Assembly: GCA_913057725.1 (NCBI GenBank)
Contig: CAJXOS010000002.1
Span: 1-64,000, forward strand
Length of the DNA: 64,000 nucleotides
From: an uncultured Lewinella sp.
GTDB lineage: Bacteria > Bacteroidota > Bacteroidia > Chitinophagales > Saprospiraceae
Direction of reading: 5' to 3'
This document shows, piece after piece, positions 34,668 through 42,559 of this stretch (position 1 is its first letter; the number at the start of each line of letters is the position of its first letter). Made by a program: the position numbers and the translations under genes. The notes under the pieces were generated by a model, which had not been told where the DNA came from, ran no database searches, and was given only the letters and a program-made list of their open reading frames with translations.

Positions 34668-36164
34668 ATGATACGCACCATACTACCTTATCGCAGTTTA
34701 CTTCTTACCGGGCTTGTTCTGGCACTCTCCTTCTTCTGGGACGGCTGTGCCGTTAACCCCGTTTCTGGCAAAAAGCAATTCATGCTGATGTCGGAATCAC
34801 AGGAACTGGCATTGGGCAAACAATCTGATCCTTCTATTGTAGCTCAATTCGGCATGTATCAAGATGAAGAGTTGCAAGCTTTCCTCAATACTAAAGGCCA
34901 GGAGATGGCTGCCATCTCGCACCGCCCCGACCTGCCTTTTGAGTTCAAGCTATTGGACTCGCCAGTAGTAAACGCCTTTGCAGTACCAGGCGGGTACGTT
35001 TATTTCACGCGTGGCATTATGGCTCACTTTAACAATGAGGCACAATTTGCCGGGGTACTTGGTCATGAGATTGGCCACGTTACTGCACGGCACTCGGCAC
35101 GTCAATATAGCCGTACGGTTTTGGCTCAGGTAGGCTTGATCGCTGGTATGATCATTTCCCCAGAGTTTGCGCAGTTCGGAAATGAAGCCAGCCAAGGCAT
35201 GCAGCTATTGCTGTTAAAATACGGACGTGATGCGGAAAGTGAATCTGACAAGCTGGGTGTTGAGTATTCTTCGCAAGTTGGGTACGATGCACATGAAATG
35301 GCCGGTTTCTTCGCTACGCTAGATCGCCTAACGGGCGGCCCGGAGGGTCGTCTACCAACCTTCATGTCTACTCACCCCGACCCTGCTGATAGAAACCAGA
35401 AGGTTGGGCAAATGGCGGGCCAGTGGCAACGTCGTCACCAAGGTCAAAACTATGAGGTCGGTCGTGACTCCTACCTCCGTATGATTGATGGCTTGATGTA
35501 TGGTGAAGATCCACGCCAGGGTTTTGTAGAAAATGACAACTTCTACCATCCTGAGCTTAAGTTCCAATATCCGATTCCTTCTGGCTGGCGTACAGCCAAC
35601 TCACCACAGCAAGTGCAAATGGCACCAGAAGATGGTAAAGCAGTGGTAATTCTACAGCTTGGTCAAGGAGCCTCGCTGGAAGCTGCCGCACAAGCAGCCG
35701 GGGAGAAGTATAGTCTACGCACTACAGCTAGCCAGCGCAGAACGGTCAATGGAATATCTGCACTGGAAGTATATGCAGACCTCGTACAGGAAGGCCAGGA
35801 TGCCAATGGACAACCTGCGCAACAGGTGTTAAAGACGGTATCCTACTACATTCAATATGGAGAGTTGATCTACCACTTCATTGGTGTATCCAGCGAACAG
35901 GACTTCGTCTCCTATCGCGGACGCATGCTGAACATCATGACGGGTTTCCGTTCCCTAAGTGATCCTGATAAACTAAACCGTCAGGCCGAACGCCTAAAGA
36001 TCCAAACCCTTGATCGGGAAATGACTGTGCGGGAGGCTTTTGCACGGTACCAGCAGCCAAGTGACCGGCACGAAGAATTGGCCATCTTGAACGGTATGGA
36101 ATTGACTACGCGCCTTCCAAAGGGTACGTTAATCAAGACCGTTACGCGTCCTAACGGACAATAG
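34668..36164 (+). CDS. M48 family metalloprotease lipoprotein (BepA/LoiP-like)
   Basis: A 498-residue exported zinc protease. The signal peptide ends in FFWDGCAVNPVSGKKQF, with Cys27 as probable lipidated residue. The HExxH site is GHEIGHVTARHSARQ (His133, Glu134, His137) and the third ligand is in ESESDKLGVEY. After the roughly 250-residue peptidase domain comes a C-terminal domain including YYIQYGELIYHFIG, then a DREMTVREAF segment often found in this Bacteroidota family. Likely role: quality control of outer-membrane or periplasmic proteins (inference from BepA). It follows the MtfA-like gene by 9 bp and is followed by a terminator. Confidence 0.92.
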   Translation: MIRTILPYRSLLLTGLVLALSFFWDGCAVNPVSGKKQFMLMSESQELALGKQSDPSIVAQFGMYQDEELQAFLNTKGQEMAAISHRPDLPFEFKLLDSPVVNAFAVPGGYVYFTRGIMAHFNNEAQFAGVLGHEIGHVTARHSARQYSRTVLAQVGLIAGMIISPEFAQFGNEASQGMQLLLLKYGRDAESESDKLGVEYSSQVGYDAHEMAGFFATLDRLTGGPEGRLPTFMSTHPDPADRNQKVGQMAGQWQRRHQGQNYEVGRDSYLRMIDGLMYGEDPRQGFVENDNFYHPELKFQYPIPSGWRTANSPQQVQMAPEDGKAVVILQLGQGASLEAAAQAAGEKYSLRTTASQRRTVNGISALEVYADLVQEGQDANGQPAQQVLKTVSYYIQYGELIYHFIGVSSEQDFVSYRGRMLNIMTGFRSLSDPDKLNRQAERLKIQTLDREMTVREAFARYQQPSDRHEELAILNGMELTTRLPKGTLIKTVTRPNGQ

Positions 36165-36200
36165 TGCCAACACTTCCCACTTTTCAGTTGTTGAGTGGGT

Positions 36201-36247
36201 GCATCTCCAAAGAAATGATATGAATTCCTTTGGAGATGCTCTTTTAA
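36201..36247 (+). terminator. Terminator of the M48 protease transcript
   Basis: Perfect 12 bp stem GCATCTCCAAAG (36201-36212) / CTTTGGAGATGC (36228-36239), 15 nt loop, then TCTTTTAA. It lies 37 nt past the M48 stop. Confidence 0.8.
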
Positions 36248-36284
36248 CACTAAACTTTAACGTCAAGGTAACAGTCTAATCTGC

Positions 36285-36292
36285 TATCTTCG
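36285..36292 (+). promoter_or_regulatory. -7 box upstream of the CxxC secreted protein gene
   Basis: TATCTTCG, one mismatch from TAnnTTTG, 34 bp upstream of the ATG at 36327. No clear -33 element. Confidence 0.35.
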
Positions 36293-36326
36293 CGTTCTAT
36301 TTAAAAGAAGATCAAAACGTTGCCTT

Positions 36327-36773
36327 ATGCGTACCATCTGCATTGCCTTTATTGCTGTATTTGCCGTCGGTGTACTTTATGGCCAAGATTCTACCGAAGA
36401 GAATGTTTGGCAAAAGCTAGCGCGAATTACCTACACCAAGCAATATGACGAGCTACTAGGTTTCAAGGTAGATGTCCCTGTATTCAGCGATGAGGTGGAA
36501 TCCCTAGACGGTGAAGAAATTGAAGTACGCGGATATGTAATTCCTGTTGAAGGCTACAAGAGCCACACGGAATTCATCTTTTCTGCCTTCCCGTACAACA
36601 TGTGCTTTTTCTGTGGTGGAGCTGGCCCTGAGACGGTAATGGAAGTCTATGCAGATGAGCCAATCCAATATCAAACGGAGGCAATCACTATCCGTGGCAC
36701 GCTAGAACTCAACGATGCAGACATCAATCAATTGATGTACATTCTTCGCGACGTAACATTAGTAGAGGACTAA
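36327..36773 (+). CDS. Secreted CxxC protein, DUF3299-like
   Basis: A 148-residue protein with a signal peptide (MRTICIAFIAVFAVGVLYGQ). The mature part has the feel of an OB-fold DUF3299-type domain: VDVPVFSDEVESLDGEEIEVRGYVIPVEG, then a conserved-looking NMCFFCGGAGPETVMEVY with a CxxCG motif that could bind a metal or form a redox disulphide, and ITIRGTLELNDAD. Function unknown; a role in metal handling is only a possibility. Convergent with the sulfotransferase gene, 17 bp apart. Confidence 0.7.
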   Translation: MRTICIAFIAVFAVGVLYGQDSTEENVWQKLARITYTKQYDELLGFKVDVPVFSDEVESLDGEEIEVRGYVIPVEGYKSHTEFIFSAFPYNMCFFCGGAGPETVMEVYADEPIQYQTEAITIRGTLELNDADINQLMYILRDVTLVED

Positions 36774-36790
36774 ACTACCTCAGATCTCTC

Positions 36791-37567
36791 TTACCAATCC
36801 TGGTGGGACCATTCTTGTTGCAACTCTTTGCGGAATCGTTCCACCAAAATTTCCGAATACTCGTCACTAGTACGGGTGAAATAAGTATGAGCTAATTCCT
36901 CTTGCTCATAGTCAAACCCTAAGTGGCGCATAATCTTATTGATTTCTCCTTGATAGTCTCGGCAGAGATCCTCATAAATTACCGTATGAGGTTGAATCCC
37001 GTGATTCGCAAAGTAGCTTTCCGTAGCGCATTCCTTGAGCACTAGTTGATGGTAGAGATGACTTAGCGCAGCGAAATCATAGTGCCTCTCATAAAAATCG
37101 AGTCCGGGCTTAACTCTCGATTCGGCGGGCCGAACATGCCACTGCTCCGTCTTAATCGCTTTCCACCAGGACACTGCTTGACGCACTTTATTTCGGCGGC
37201 TCAGATACACATGCTTGCTGTTCGGGAATAAGTCTTCCCATACTGACTCCTGTTTCTCAACGCCTTGGGGGTTTATGCCCCGCAATCGGCAGACTTCTTC
37301 AAACAAGCGAGTATGGTAATGCGTGCTGTAATGATACTTTATGGCAAAAACACCATTTGACGAGCATCCAATTTCCCACAGCCGATCGCGCAGCGCTTCA
37401 TAGCTATCAACATCGTGCATTTCGGCTAAAGATCCTTCAGGCGGAATATTGAATAACTCTTCGGGGCGTCCGGCTATACCGGTTTGCTCCAGTGCTTTTG
37501 CAAGCATAGAACTACCACTACGCTGGGTAGCCCAGAGACGACAAGTAAAAATGGGAACGGCCGACAT
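36791..37567 (-). CDS. Stf0-type sulfotransferase
   Basis: A 258-residue cytosolic enzyme of the Stf0 family, which transfers sulfate from PAPS to glycans or lipids. The 5'-phosphosulfate-binding loop is ATQRSGSSML near the N-terminus, followed by the Stf0-typical GRPEELFN; the 3'-phosphate-binding segment is LSRRNKVRQAVSWWKA. Stf0 proteins include trehalose 2-sulfotransferase and rhizobial glycan sulfotransferases. Substrate here is unknown; the only glycan operon in the window is at 20.9-25.0 kb. No neighbour suggests a pathway. Confidence 0.85.
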   Translation of the reverse strand: MSAVPIFTCRLWATQRSGSSMLAKALEQTGIAGRPEELFNIPPEGSLAEMHDVDSYEALRDRLWEIGCSSNGVFAIKYHYSTHYHTRLFEEVCRLRGINPQGVEKQESVWEDLFPNSKHVYLSRRNKVRQAVSWWKAIKTEQWHVRPAESRVKPGLDFYERHYDFAALSHLYHQLVLKECATESYFANHGIQPHTVIYEDLCRDYQGEINKIMRHLGFDYEQEELAHTYFTRTSDEYSEILVERFRKELQQEWSHQDW

Positions 37568-37628
37568 AAAAGGAAGGGTTGGTACAGTGCCCCAACAAAC
37601 AGCGCCTTCAAATTAGTTCCCGCTGAAC

Positions 37629-38309
37629 CTACACATGAAAGCAAAAGCCGACGCCATGAACATTCTCAACTTTGATAGATGCGTCTTCTTTCAAATATTT
37701 GCGCAAACGTGAGATGAACACATCCAAACTACGCCCCAGGAAGTAATCATTTTCGCCCCATACTTCTTCCAAGATATCTCCTCGCTTAATGACCTGATTC
37801 TTGTGTCGAATCAAATACTGAAGTAGATCTGCTTCTTTCTGAGTAAGACGACGCACATCAGCACCGTGCTTTAGTTCAAGGTTAGGATAATTGAAGGCAT
37901 AGGCACCAATAGTATACTCTTGAGGAACTGGCGTAGAAACGGCCCGGGACCTGCGTAAGAACACCTCAATCTTCAGGATCAGCTCCTCAATGCTAAAGGG
38001 CTTCGTAATGTAGTCATCAGCACCTAATCGAAGGCCGTGTAAACGATCTTCCTTAAGCGATCGTGCGGTAAGAAAGAGGATAGGTACCTCTGTGTTCTTT
38101 TTACGAATCTCTTTGGCTAGCGTAAAACCGTCCGTTTCCGGCAGCATCACATCCAGTAGACACAGGTCATACTGCCCGGATTCAATTGCCGTTCGAGCGC
38201 TACCGCCATCTGGGCAGTGGGTTACTTGATATCCTTGTAGTTCTAGATGATCGCGAGTCACAAAACTCAGGCTTTCATCGTCTTCAACGTAGAGCAGGTG
38301 TGCACGCAT
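37629..38309 (-). CDS. OmpR-family response regulator
   Basis: A 226-residue DNA-binding response regulator. The receiver domain has YVEDDESL, the phospho-acceptor Asp53 in LLDVMLPETDG, the LTAR switch threonine and the KPF lysine. The C-terminal winged helix of OmpR/PhoB type runs from about residue 130 (RRLTQKEADLLQYLIRHKNQVIKR; GRSLDVFISRLRKYL). The partner histidine kinase lies 15 bp upstream on the same strand. Resembles Bacteroidota RprY-type regulators. Confidence 0.95.
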   Translation of the reverse strand: MRAHLLYVEDDESLSFVTRDHLELQGYQVTHCPDGGSARTAIESGQYDLCLLDVMLPETDGFTLAKEIRKKNTEVPILFLTARSLKEDRLHGLRLGADDYITKPFSIEELILKIEVFLRRSRAVSTPVPQEYTIGAYAFNYPNLELKHGADVRRLTQKEADLLQYLIRHKNQVIKRGDILEEVWGENDYFLGRSLDVFISRLRKYLKEDASIKVENVHGVGFCFHV

Positions 38310-38324
38310 AGTGCTAAGTTGGTT

Positions 38325-39647
38325 TTAGTTGGGTAAAACAGTTGCGGGTGGTACTGCAGCTTGCTTACTGATCGAAGCTTTGCCAAGTAAGATTTCGAAG
38401 GCTGTTCCTTGCCCGGGCTTACTCTCCAAATTGATTTGCCAATCATGGGCCTGGCAAATTCGCTTCACGTAATATAGGCCAAGGCCAAAGCCTTTCACAT
38501 TATGAACATTTCCGGTGGGCACCCGGTAAAATTTATCAAAAATTCGAGCTTGATGCGAAGGGGCAATGCCAATTCCATTGTCAGCTACCCGCAGCATGAT
38601 GCGCTTGTCTTTTCGCTCGGTCGTCACCGTAATTACAGGCTTACCATTACAATACTTGAGCGCATTATCCAACAAGCTATACAAGATATTAGACAAGTGA
38701 AGGCGATCCGCCATAATGGTGACACCTTGCACAGCAGCTAAATCCGTTACTAGTTCTCCGCCACGTTGCTCTAGCTGCATACCGGTGCTCTCCATCAAGG
38801 GTTCAAGTACCTCTAGCAACACCACTTTCTCCTTCTTAAGCTCTATGTTCCCTTTCTCCAGGCGAGCAAGTTGTAATACTTTCTCCACCTGTCGGTTCAG
38901 ACGCTCATTTTGTTCCAAAATGATATTAGCGTATCGTTCTAGACGACTATCTGACTGTACTCGCTCGTCGTTAGCAAACACTCCGGCAGCAATTTTGATC
39001 GTAGACAAGGGCGTCTTGAACTCATGCGTCATATTATTGATGAAATCCTTCTGCATTTCAGAAAGTCGTTTCTGTCGCAAAATGACCCACATCGCATACG
39101 CAAAGAACAAAATGGTAACCAGGAGTATGACCGATAGAAAGATGATCAACTGCATCTTATCAAACAGGAAGCCGGTTCGGCCTGGGAATTTCACACCGAA
39201 GTAGTAGGTAAACTCTCGGTCCTTGGGAAGATCGCCAAGATCTAGGTTTTTTCGTTCACCTTCAGGCGTAAAACTGCAATAGCCTCCGTAGACCATCTCA
39301 TCTGTATGACAATCAAATACAGCATACTCGAAGTCTACATTGATAGATCGCTCTTCTAGCTCACTTTGAAGGAGATATTCTAGCAGTTCTGCATCAATCT
39401 CCACAGCCATATTAACGATCCAGTAGTTGGAGGTCCGTTGCTTGACGATATCCCTTGATGGTAGTTCCGCATCGTTGATGGATGCCAGTTTCTTAGCTAC
39501 CTGAAAAAGCGCGAGGTTAGTCTTCTTATTGAACTCCTCTTCGTTCAAATCCCAGGTTGCCATGACCCAATAGGACTGAATACCAATGATACCCACTAGG
39601 GCAACAGCTCCCAATATAACTACCCAGCGAATGACGGCATTCTGCAT
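38325..39647 (-). CDS. Sensor histidine kinase
   Basis: A 440-residue membrane kinase. Membrane segments of about residues 8-30 and 166-190 enclose a periplasmic sensor domain of about 135 residues containing two cysteines. No HAMP domain is evident. The H-box is INNMTHEFKTPLSTIK with phospho-acceptor His208; the N-box is LYSLLDNALKYCNGKP, and the ATP-lid motifs VADNGIGIAP and VKGFGLGLYYVK are present. It precedes its response regulator by 15 bp and the pair forms a two-component system. The signal is unknown. Confidence 0.95.
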   Translation of the reverse strand: MQNAVIRWVVILGAVALVGIIGIQSYWVMATWDLNEEEFNKKTNLALFQVAKKLASINDAELPSRDIVKQRTSNYWIVNMAVEIDAELLEYLLQSELEERSINVDFEYAVFDCHTDEMVYGGYCSFTPEGERKNLDLGDLPKDREFTYYFGVKFPGRTGFLFDKMQLIIFLSVILLVTILFFAYAMWVILRQKRLSEMQKDFINNMTHEFKTPLSTIKIAAGVFANDERVQSDSRLERYANIILEQNERLNRQVEKVLQLARLEKGNIELKKEKVVLLEVLEPLMESTGMQLEQRGGELVTDLAAVQGVTIMADRLHLSNILYSLLDNALKYCNGKPVITVTTERKDKRIMLRVADNGIGIAPSHQARIFDKFYRVPTGNVHNVKGFGLGLYYVKRICQAHDWQINLESKPGQGTAFEILLGKASISKQAAVPPATVLPN

Positions 39648-39725
39648 AGAGAAGACTTGATTACGACCTTAAAGATCAGCTTTTTTCTAACGTGTCAACA
39701 GCAGCATCTAGCGCTTAACAGCGCA

Positions 39726-40994
39726 TTAACAAGGGTTTTCTACTGGAACAAACTTGGAGGTGAGAACGGTAAAATCATCGGGATAACCCTTATCTCCTTT
39801 AAATCGGTTAATCTCTTCTTGCAGCGCTTGGTTGAAATCGGCGGCCGAAAGGCTGTGATTTGCTTCGACGAATTGCTGCAAAATCAAATCATCAAAGTAT
39901 TCCCCTTCGGCATTCTGAACGTCGATTAGCCCATCTGTGTAAGTAAGAATCAGGGACGGCTCAGTCAACCTAACCTCACCAACCTGAATCTCTGGAAGCT
40001 CCTGGAAAGAACCTAAGATAGTACAACCTTCGCGCAGAAGAATCGTCTGGTTGGCACTCGCAAGAATAGGAGGGTTATGCCCTGCATTGATAAAACGTAG
40101 AACGTTCGTGTAACGATCAAACTCTGCTACAAAGAAGGTAATGAATCGTTCGCCTCCGGTAATACGATTCACCGATGTATTGAGGTCTACAATAAACTCC
40201 TTAAGTGGCGTACGTTTGTTGATGAGCGAATTAAAGTTGGCCTGAAAGTTAGCCATCAGCAGCGCCGCAGCTACCCCTTTACCCGAGATATCCCCAATGC
40301 AGAAAGCCAGTTTTCCATCAGGAAACTCTAGATAGTCGTAGTAATCTCCACCGACACCAAAATGCGGTTTATAAATACTCGCCATCTCATAGCAGTCCTT
40401 CACCGGTAGGCTGGCTGGAATGAGCATACGCTGCATCTCCCCAGCAAGCTCCATTTCTCGACGTAGACGTTCCTGCTCGAGCTGCCGTTTAAACAAGCGC
40501 TTATTCTCAATGGCCACCGCCACAATATTGGTAATGGTCGTGATGAACTGTACCTTCTCGTACATATCGTCTTCATCACCAAACCCGCCGATGAAAACGT
40601 ATGCGATAGGCTGCTCCTTATGAAGCACCGGGATTACTAATTCAAATACGGAAAGAAAAGAATGCTCTGCCGCCTCCAGATTAACCAGTTCGGTGAAGTC
40701 TCCTAATTCTGCACTGATATCGTAGGCCAATTGTTCGTCACTCAATCCATTATGAGCAGCACAACGCCAAGGCTCCGATTGCACCCCACGGATGAACAGT
40801 GCCATCTTCTTCACACCAAGCTCAAACGTAAGGAACGAGTGATACATCTCGTAGAGCTCTCCGGCCGAAAAGTTGTTGTTGATCGCTTGGGTTAAGGTCA
40901 GCAAGCGATTCACCTGCAGTTGTCGCAAATGAAGCTGATGCTCCAGATGTTCAATTCTGGAAAACTGCTTGGCCATTTTTGCGAAATCTGCCAT
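39726..40994 (-). CDS. GAF-PP2C (SpoIIE/RsbU-type) serine phosphatase
   Basis: A 422-residue cytosolic protein: an N-terminal coiled-coil-like helix (FSRIEHLEHQLHLRQLQVNRLL), a GAF-like sensory domain, then a C-terminal PP2C-type phosphatase with the metal-binding GGDYYDYLEFPDG, FCIGDISGKGVAAALLMA, NAGHNPP and LTYTDGLIDVQN. RsbU-type enzymes control anti-sigma-factor antagonists; no rsbV/rsbW is visible nearby. The ATG at 40994 is chosen because AGGAG precedes it and a TATCTTTG -7 box lies at 41031-41038, downstream of the alternative TTG start at 41075. Confidence 0.92.
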   Translation of the reverse strand: MADFAKMAKQFSRIEHLEHQLHLRQLQVNRLLTLTQAINNNFSAGELYEMYHSFLTFELGVKKMALFIRGVQSEPWRCAAHNGLSDEQLAYDISAELGDFTELVNLEAAEHSFLSVFELVIPVLHKEQPIAYVFIGGFGDEDDMYEKVQFITTITNIVAVAIENKRLFKRQLEQERLRREMELAGEMQRMLIPASLPVKDCYEMASIYKPHFGVGGDYYDYLEFPDGKLAFCIGDISGKGVAAALLMANFQANFNSLINKRTPLKEFIVDLNTSVNRITGGERFITFFVAEFDRYTNVLRFINAGHNPPILASANQTILLREGCTILGSFQELPEIQVGEVRLTEPSLILTYTDGLIDVQNAEGEYFDDLILQQFVEANHSLSAADFNQALQEEINRFKGDKGYPDDFTVLTSKFVPVENPC

Positions 40995-41030
40995 AATAAA
41001 CTTCTCCTCTGATGCGTAAGTTGTGTTTGC

Positions 41031-41038
41031 CAAAGATA
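41031..41038 (-). promoter_or_regulatory. -7 box of the PP2C gene
   Basis: TATCTTTG on the minus strand, exact TAnnTTTG match. It is 36 bp upstream of the ATG at 40994, which has an AGGAGA Shine-Dalgarno-like site, unusual for this phylum. Confidence 0.55.
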
Positions 41039-41232
41039 GCAAATGAACTTGTCTAATAATTGCCGCATTCGTCAAAAATCAGGCATTTTCGGACTAATCA
41101 AGGTTCGCACGGAGCTTTATAGCAGGGCTATCAAGGAGAGTATGGAACGACGAGTAGAACAAAAAGGACAATTTTAGGCGTTGCAAGTAGTTTTTAGACA
41201 AGTTTAGTGTGGATCAAACCATTGCAAGCTAA

Positions 41233-41264
41233 TTTGGTCGCCGAGCAGGAAGCCATTACATTTG
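41233..41264 (+). promoter_or_regulatory. Promoter of the alpha/beta hydrolase gene
   Basis: TTTG (41233-41236), a 20 bp spacer and TACATTTG (41257-41264): both Bacteroidota promoter elements at the consensus distance, 61 bp upstream of the ATG. Confidence 0.65.
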
Positions 41265-41325
41265 CAGAGATTATCTGACACACCCGTAGCCAAGTAAAAT
41301 CTACGCCCAATTTAGACGTAGGAAA

Positions 41326-42126
41326 ATGAAAACACTACCTTTTCGCAATGCCAAAGTAGCCTATCAAATGGAAGGGAAGGGATTCCCTGTGGTCCTCCTG
41401 CATGGCTTTTGCGAAGACAGCCGCATCTGGGAAGATTTTAAGCACGATTTGCTGGAAGAGAACTACCGGGTCATCACGATCGATTTGCCGGGCTTCGGCG
41501 AATCTGAAGTTGTTCGCCCAGCAAGCATCCAATACTATGCAGAAGCAGTGCTTGCTGTCCTAGATGCTAAGAAACTGAATGAGGTCATCGTCATCGGCCA
41601 CTCTATGGGTGGATACACCGCTCTGGCCCTAGCCGAAATGGCGCCAAAACGACTGCGCGGACTCGGCCTTTTCCACTCCCATCCTTATGCCGATTCGGAA
41701 GACAAAAAAGGTGCCCGTCACAAACAAATCGATTTCATTAATCGCCAAGGTCACCAGCTTTATGTGAAGCAATTGGTGCCAAAACTCTTCGCCTCCAGTT
41801 ATGGCCTTAGCCATCCTTTTGACCTCGACAAACTGATCCACAGAGCTGCTCGTTATCAGGCAGAAGGTATCATCGCTGGTTTGGAAGCAATGGCCAAACG
41901 GCCAGATCGTTCGGAAGTACTACGGCAAAGTGCTTGCCCAGTACTCTTTATTGTGGGAGAAGAGGATACCGCTGTACCTGCCGAAGCTAGCCGCGATCAG
42001 CTATCACTACCAGCAGTAGCTGACATCAACGTATTGGAGAAAGTAGCCCATATGGGGATGATCGAGGCTAGGCGCAAGACGCAATTAATGGTGCGCCAGT
42101 TCATCGCTTTTTGCCTACATAAATAG
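41326..42126 (+). CDS. Alpha/beta hydrolase
   Basis: A 266-residue cytosolic alpha/beta hydrolase. Oxyanion block VVLLHGFCEDSRIW, Asp in DLPGFGESE, nucleophile GHSMGGYTALALAE, acid in GEEDTAVPAE and histidine in KVAHMGMIE. The overall form resembles the MenH/BioH/haloperoxidase group, but a specific substrate cannot be assigned. The last 12 bases overlap the convergent membrane-protein gene. Confidence 0.9.
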   Translation: MKTLPFRNAKVAYQMEGKGFPVVLLHGFCEDSRIWEDFKHDLLEENYRVITIDLPGFGESEVVRPASIQYYAEAVLAVLDAKKLNEVIVIGHSMGGYTALALAEMAPKRLRGLGLFHSHPYADSEDKKGARHKQIDFINRQGHQLYVKQLVPKLFASSYGLSHPFDLDKLIHRAARYQAEGIIAGLEAMAKRPDRSEVLRQSACPVLFIVGEEDTAVPAEASRDQLSLPAVADINVLEKVAHMGMIEARRKTQLMVRQFIAFCLHK

Positions 42127-42534
42127 GAACATAGCTATCATTGTAAGAGACCCAAGTACGGTAGTAAAAATGCCCAGCTTCTTTGATCGCACCCACCCTG
42201 ATAGCGAGATGGTGACTATTGAAGCCATCATCCCCACCAATAAGGCTAGCGTCCCCACTAATCTAGAAGAAAACAATTGTCCTTGATCTACTGGAAAGGG
42301 ATAACCTTCAGTGGTCACCATGATCATTTGTGTCATTGCAGCCACTGAAACAATAAATGCCAAAGACGCCGTGGCCGTGGATACTGTCAAAACGCGTAGC
42401 AATCGGCCATCCTTATCTGATAAAATCAATGCTCCCAGCAAGGTAACGGAGAAGCCCCCTAAGAAGGAGCTGATAAAAGCAATCTGCTTAGCCAATTCGT
42501 TCATGTACGGCAATGGCAACTCCAACATATGCAT
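42115..42534 (-). CDS. Small membrane protein of unknown function
   Basis: A 139-residue protein with four predicted membrane helices (roughly residues 16-38, 49-70, 92-110 and 119-138). I do not recognise the family. Start could be the ATG at 42534, at 42528 or at 42504 (MNELAKQIAF). It lies 25 bp downstream of nadE on the same strand and its 3' end overlaps the convergent hydrolase by 12 bp. Confidence 0.7.
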   Translation of the reverse strand: MHMLELPLPYMNELAKQIAFISSFLGGFSVTLLGALILSDKDGRLLRVLTVSTATASLAFIVSVAAMTQMIMVTTEGYPFPVDQGQLFSSRLVGTLALLVGMMASIVTISLSGWVRSKKLGIFTTVLGSLTMIAMFLFM

Positions 42535-42559
42535 GGCTGATGATTTTAATGAAGGATCA

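Larger units (their letters stand above)
40995..41325. other. Divergent intergenic region with two promoters
   Basis: About 330 bp between the PP2C and the alpha/beta hydrolase genes. It holds the -7 box of each gene (41031-41038 minus; 41233-41264 plus). No other gene, RNA or repeat seen. Confidence 0.6.

Noticed and set aside
40995-41075. Upstream TTG start for the PP2C phosphatase
   Set aside because: A -7 promoter box lies between it and the ATG at 40994, which also has an AGGAG site.
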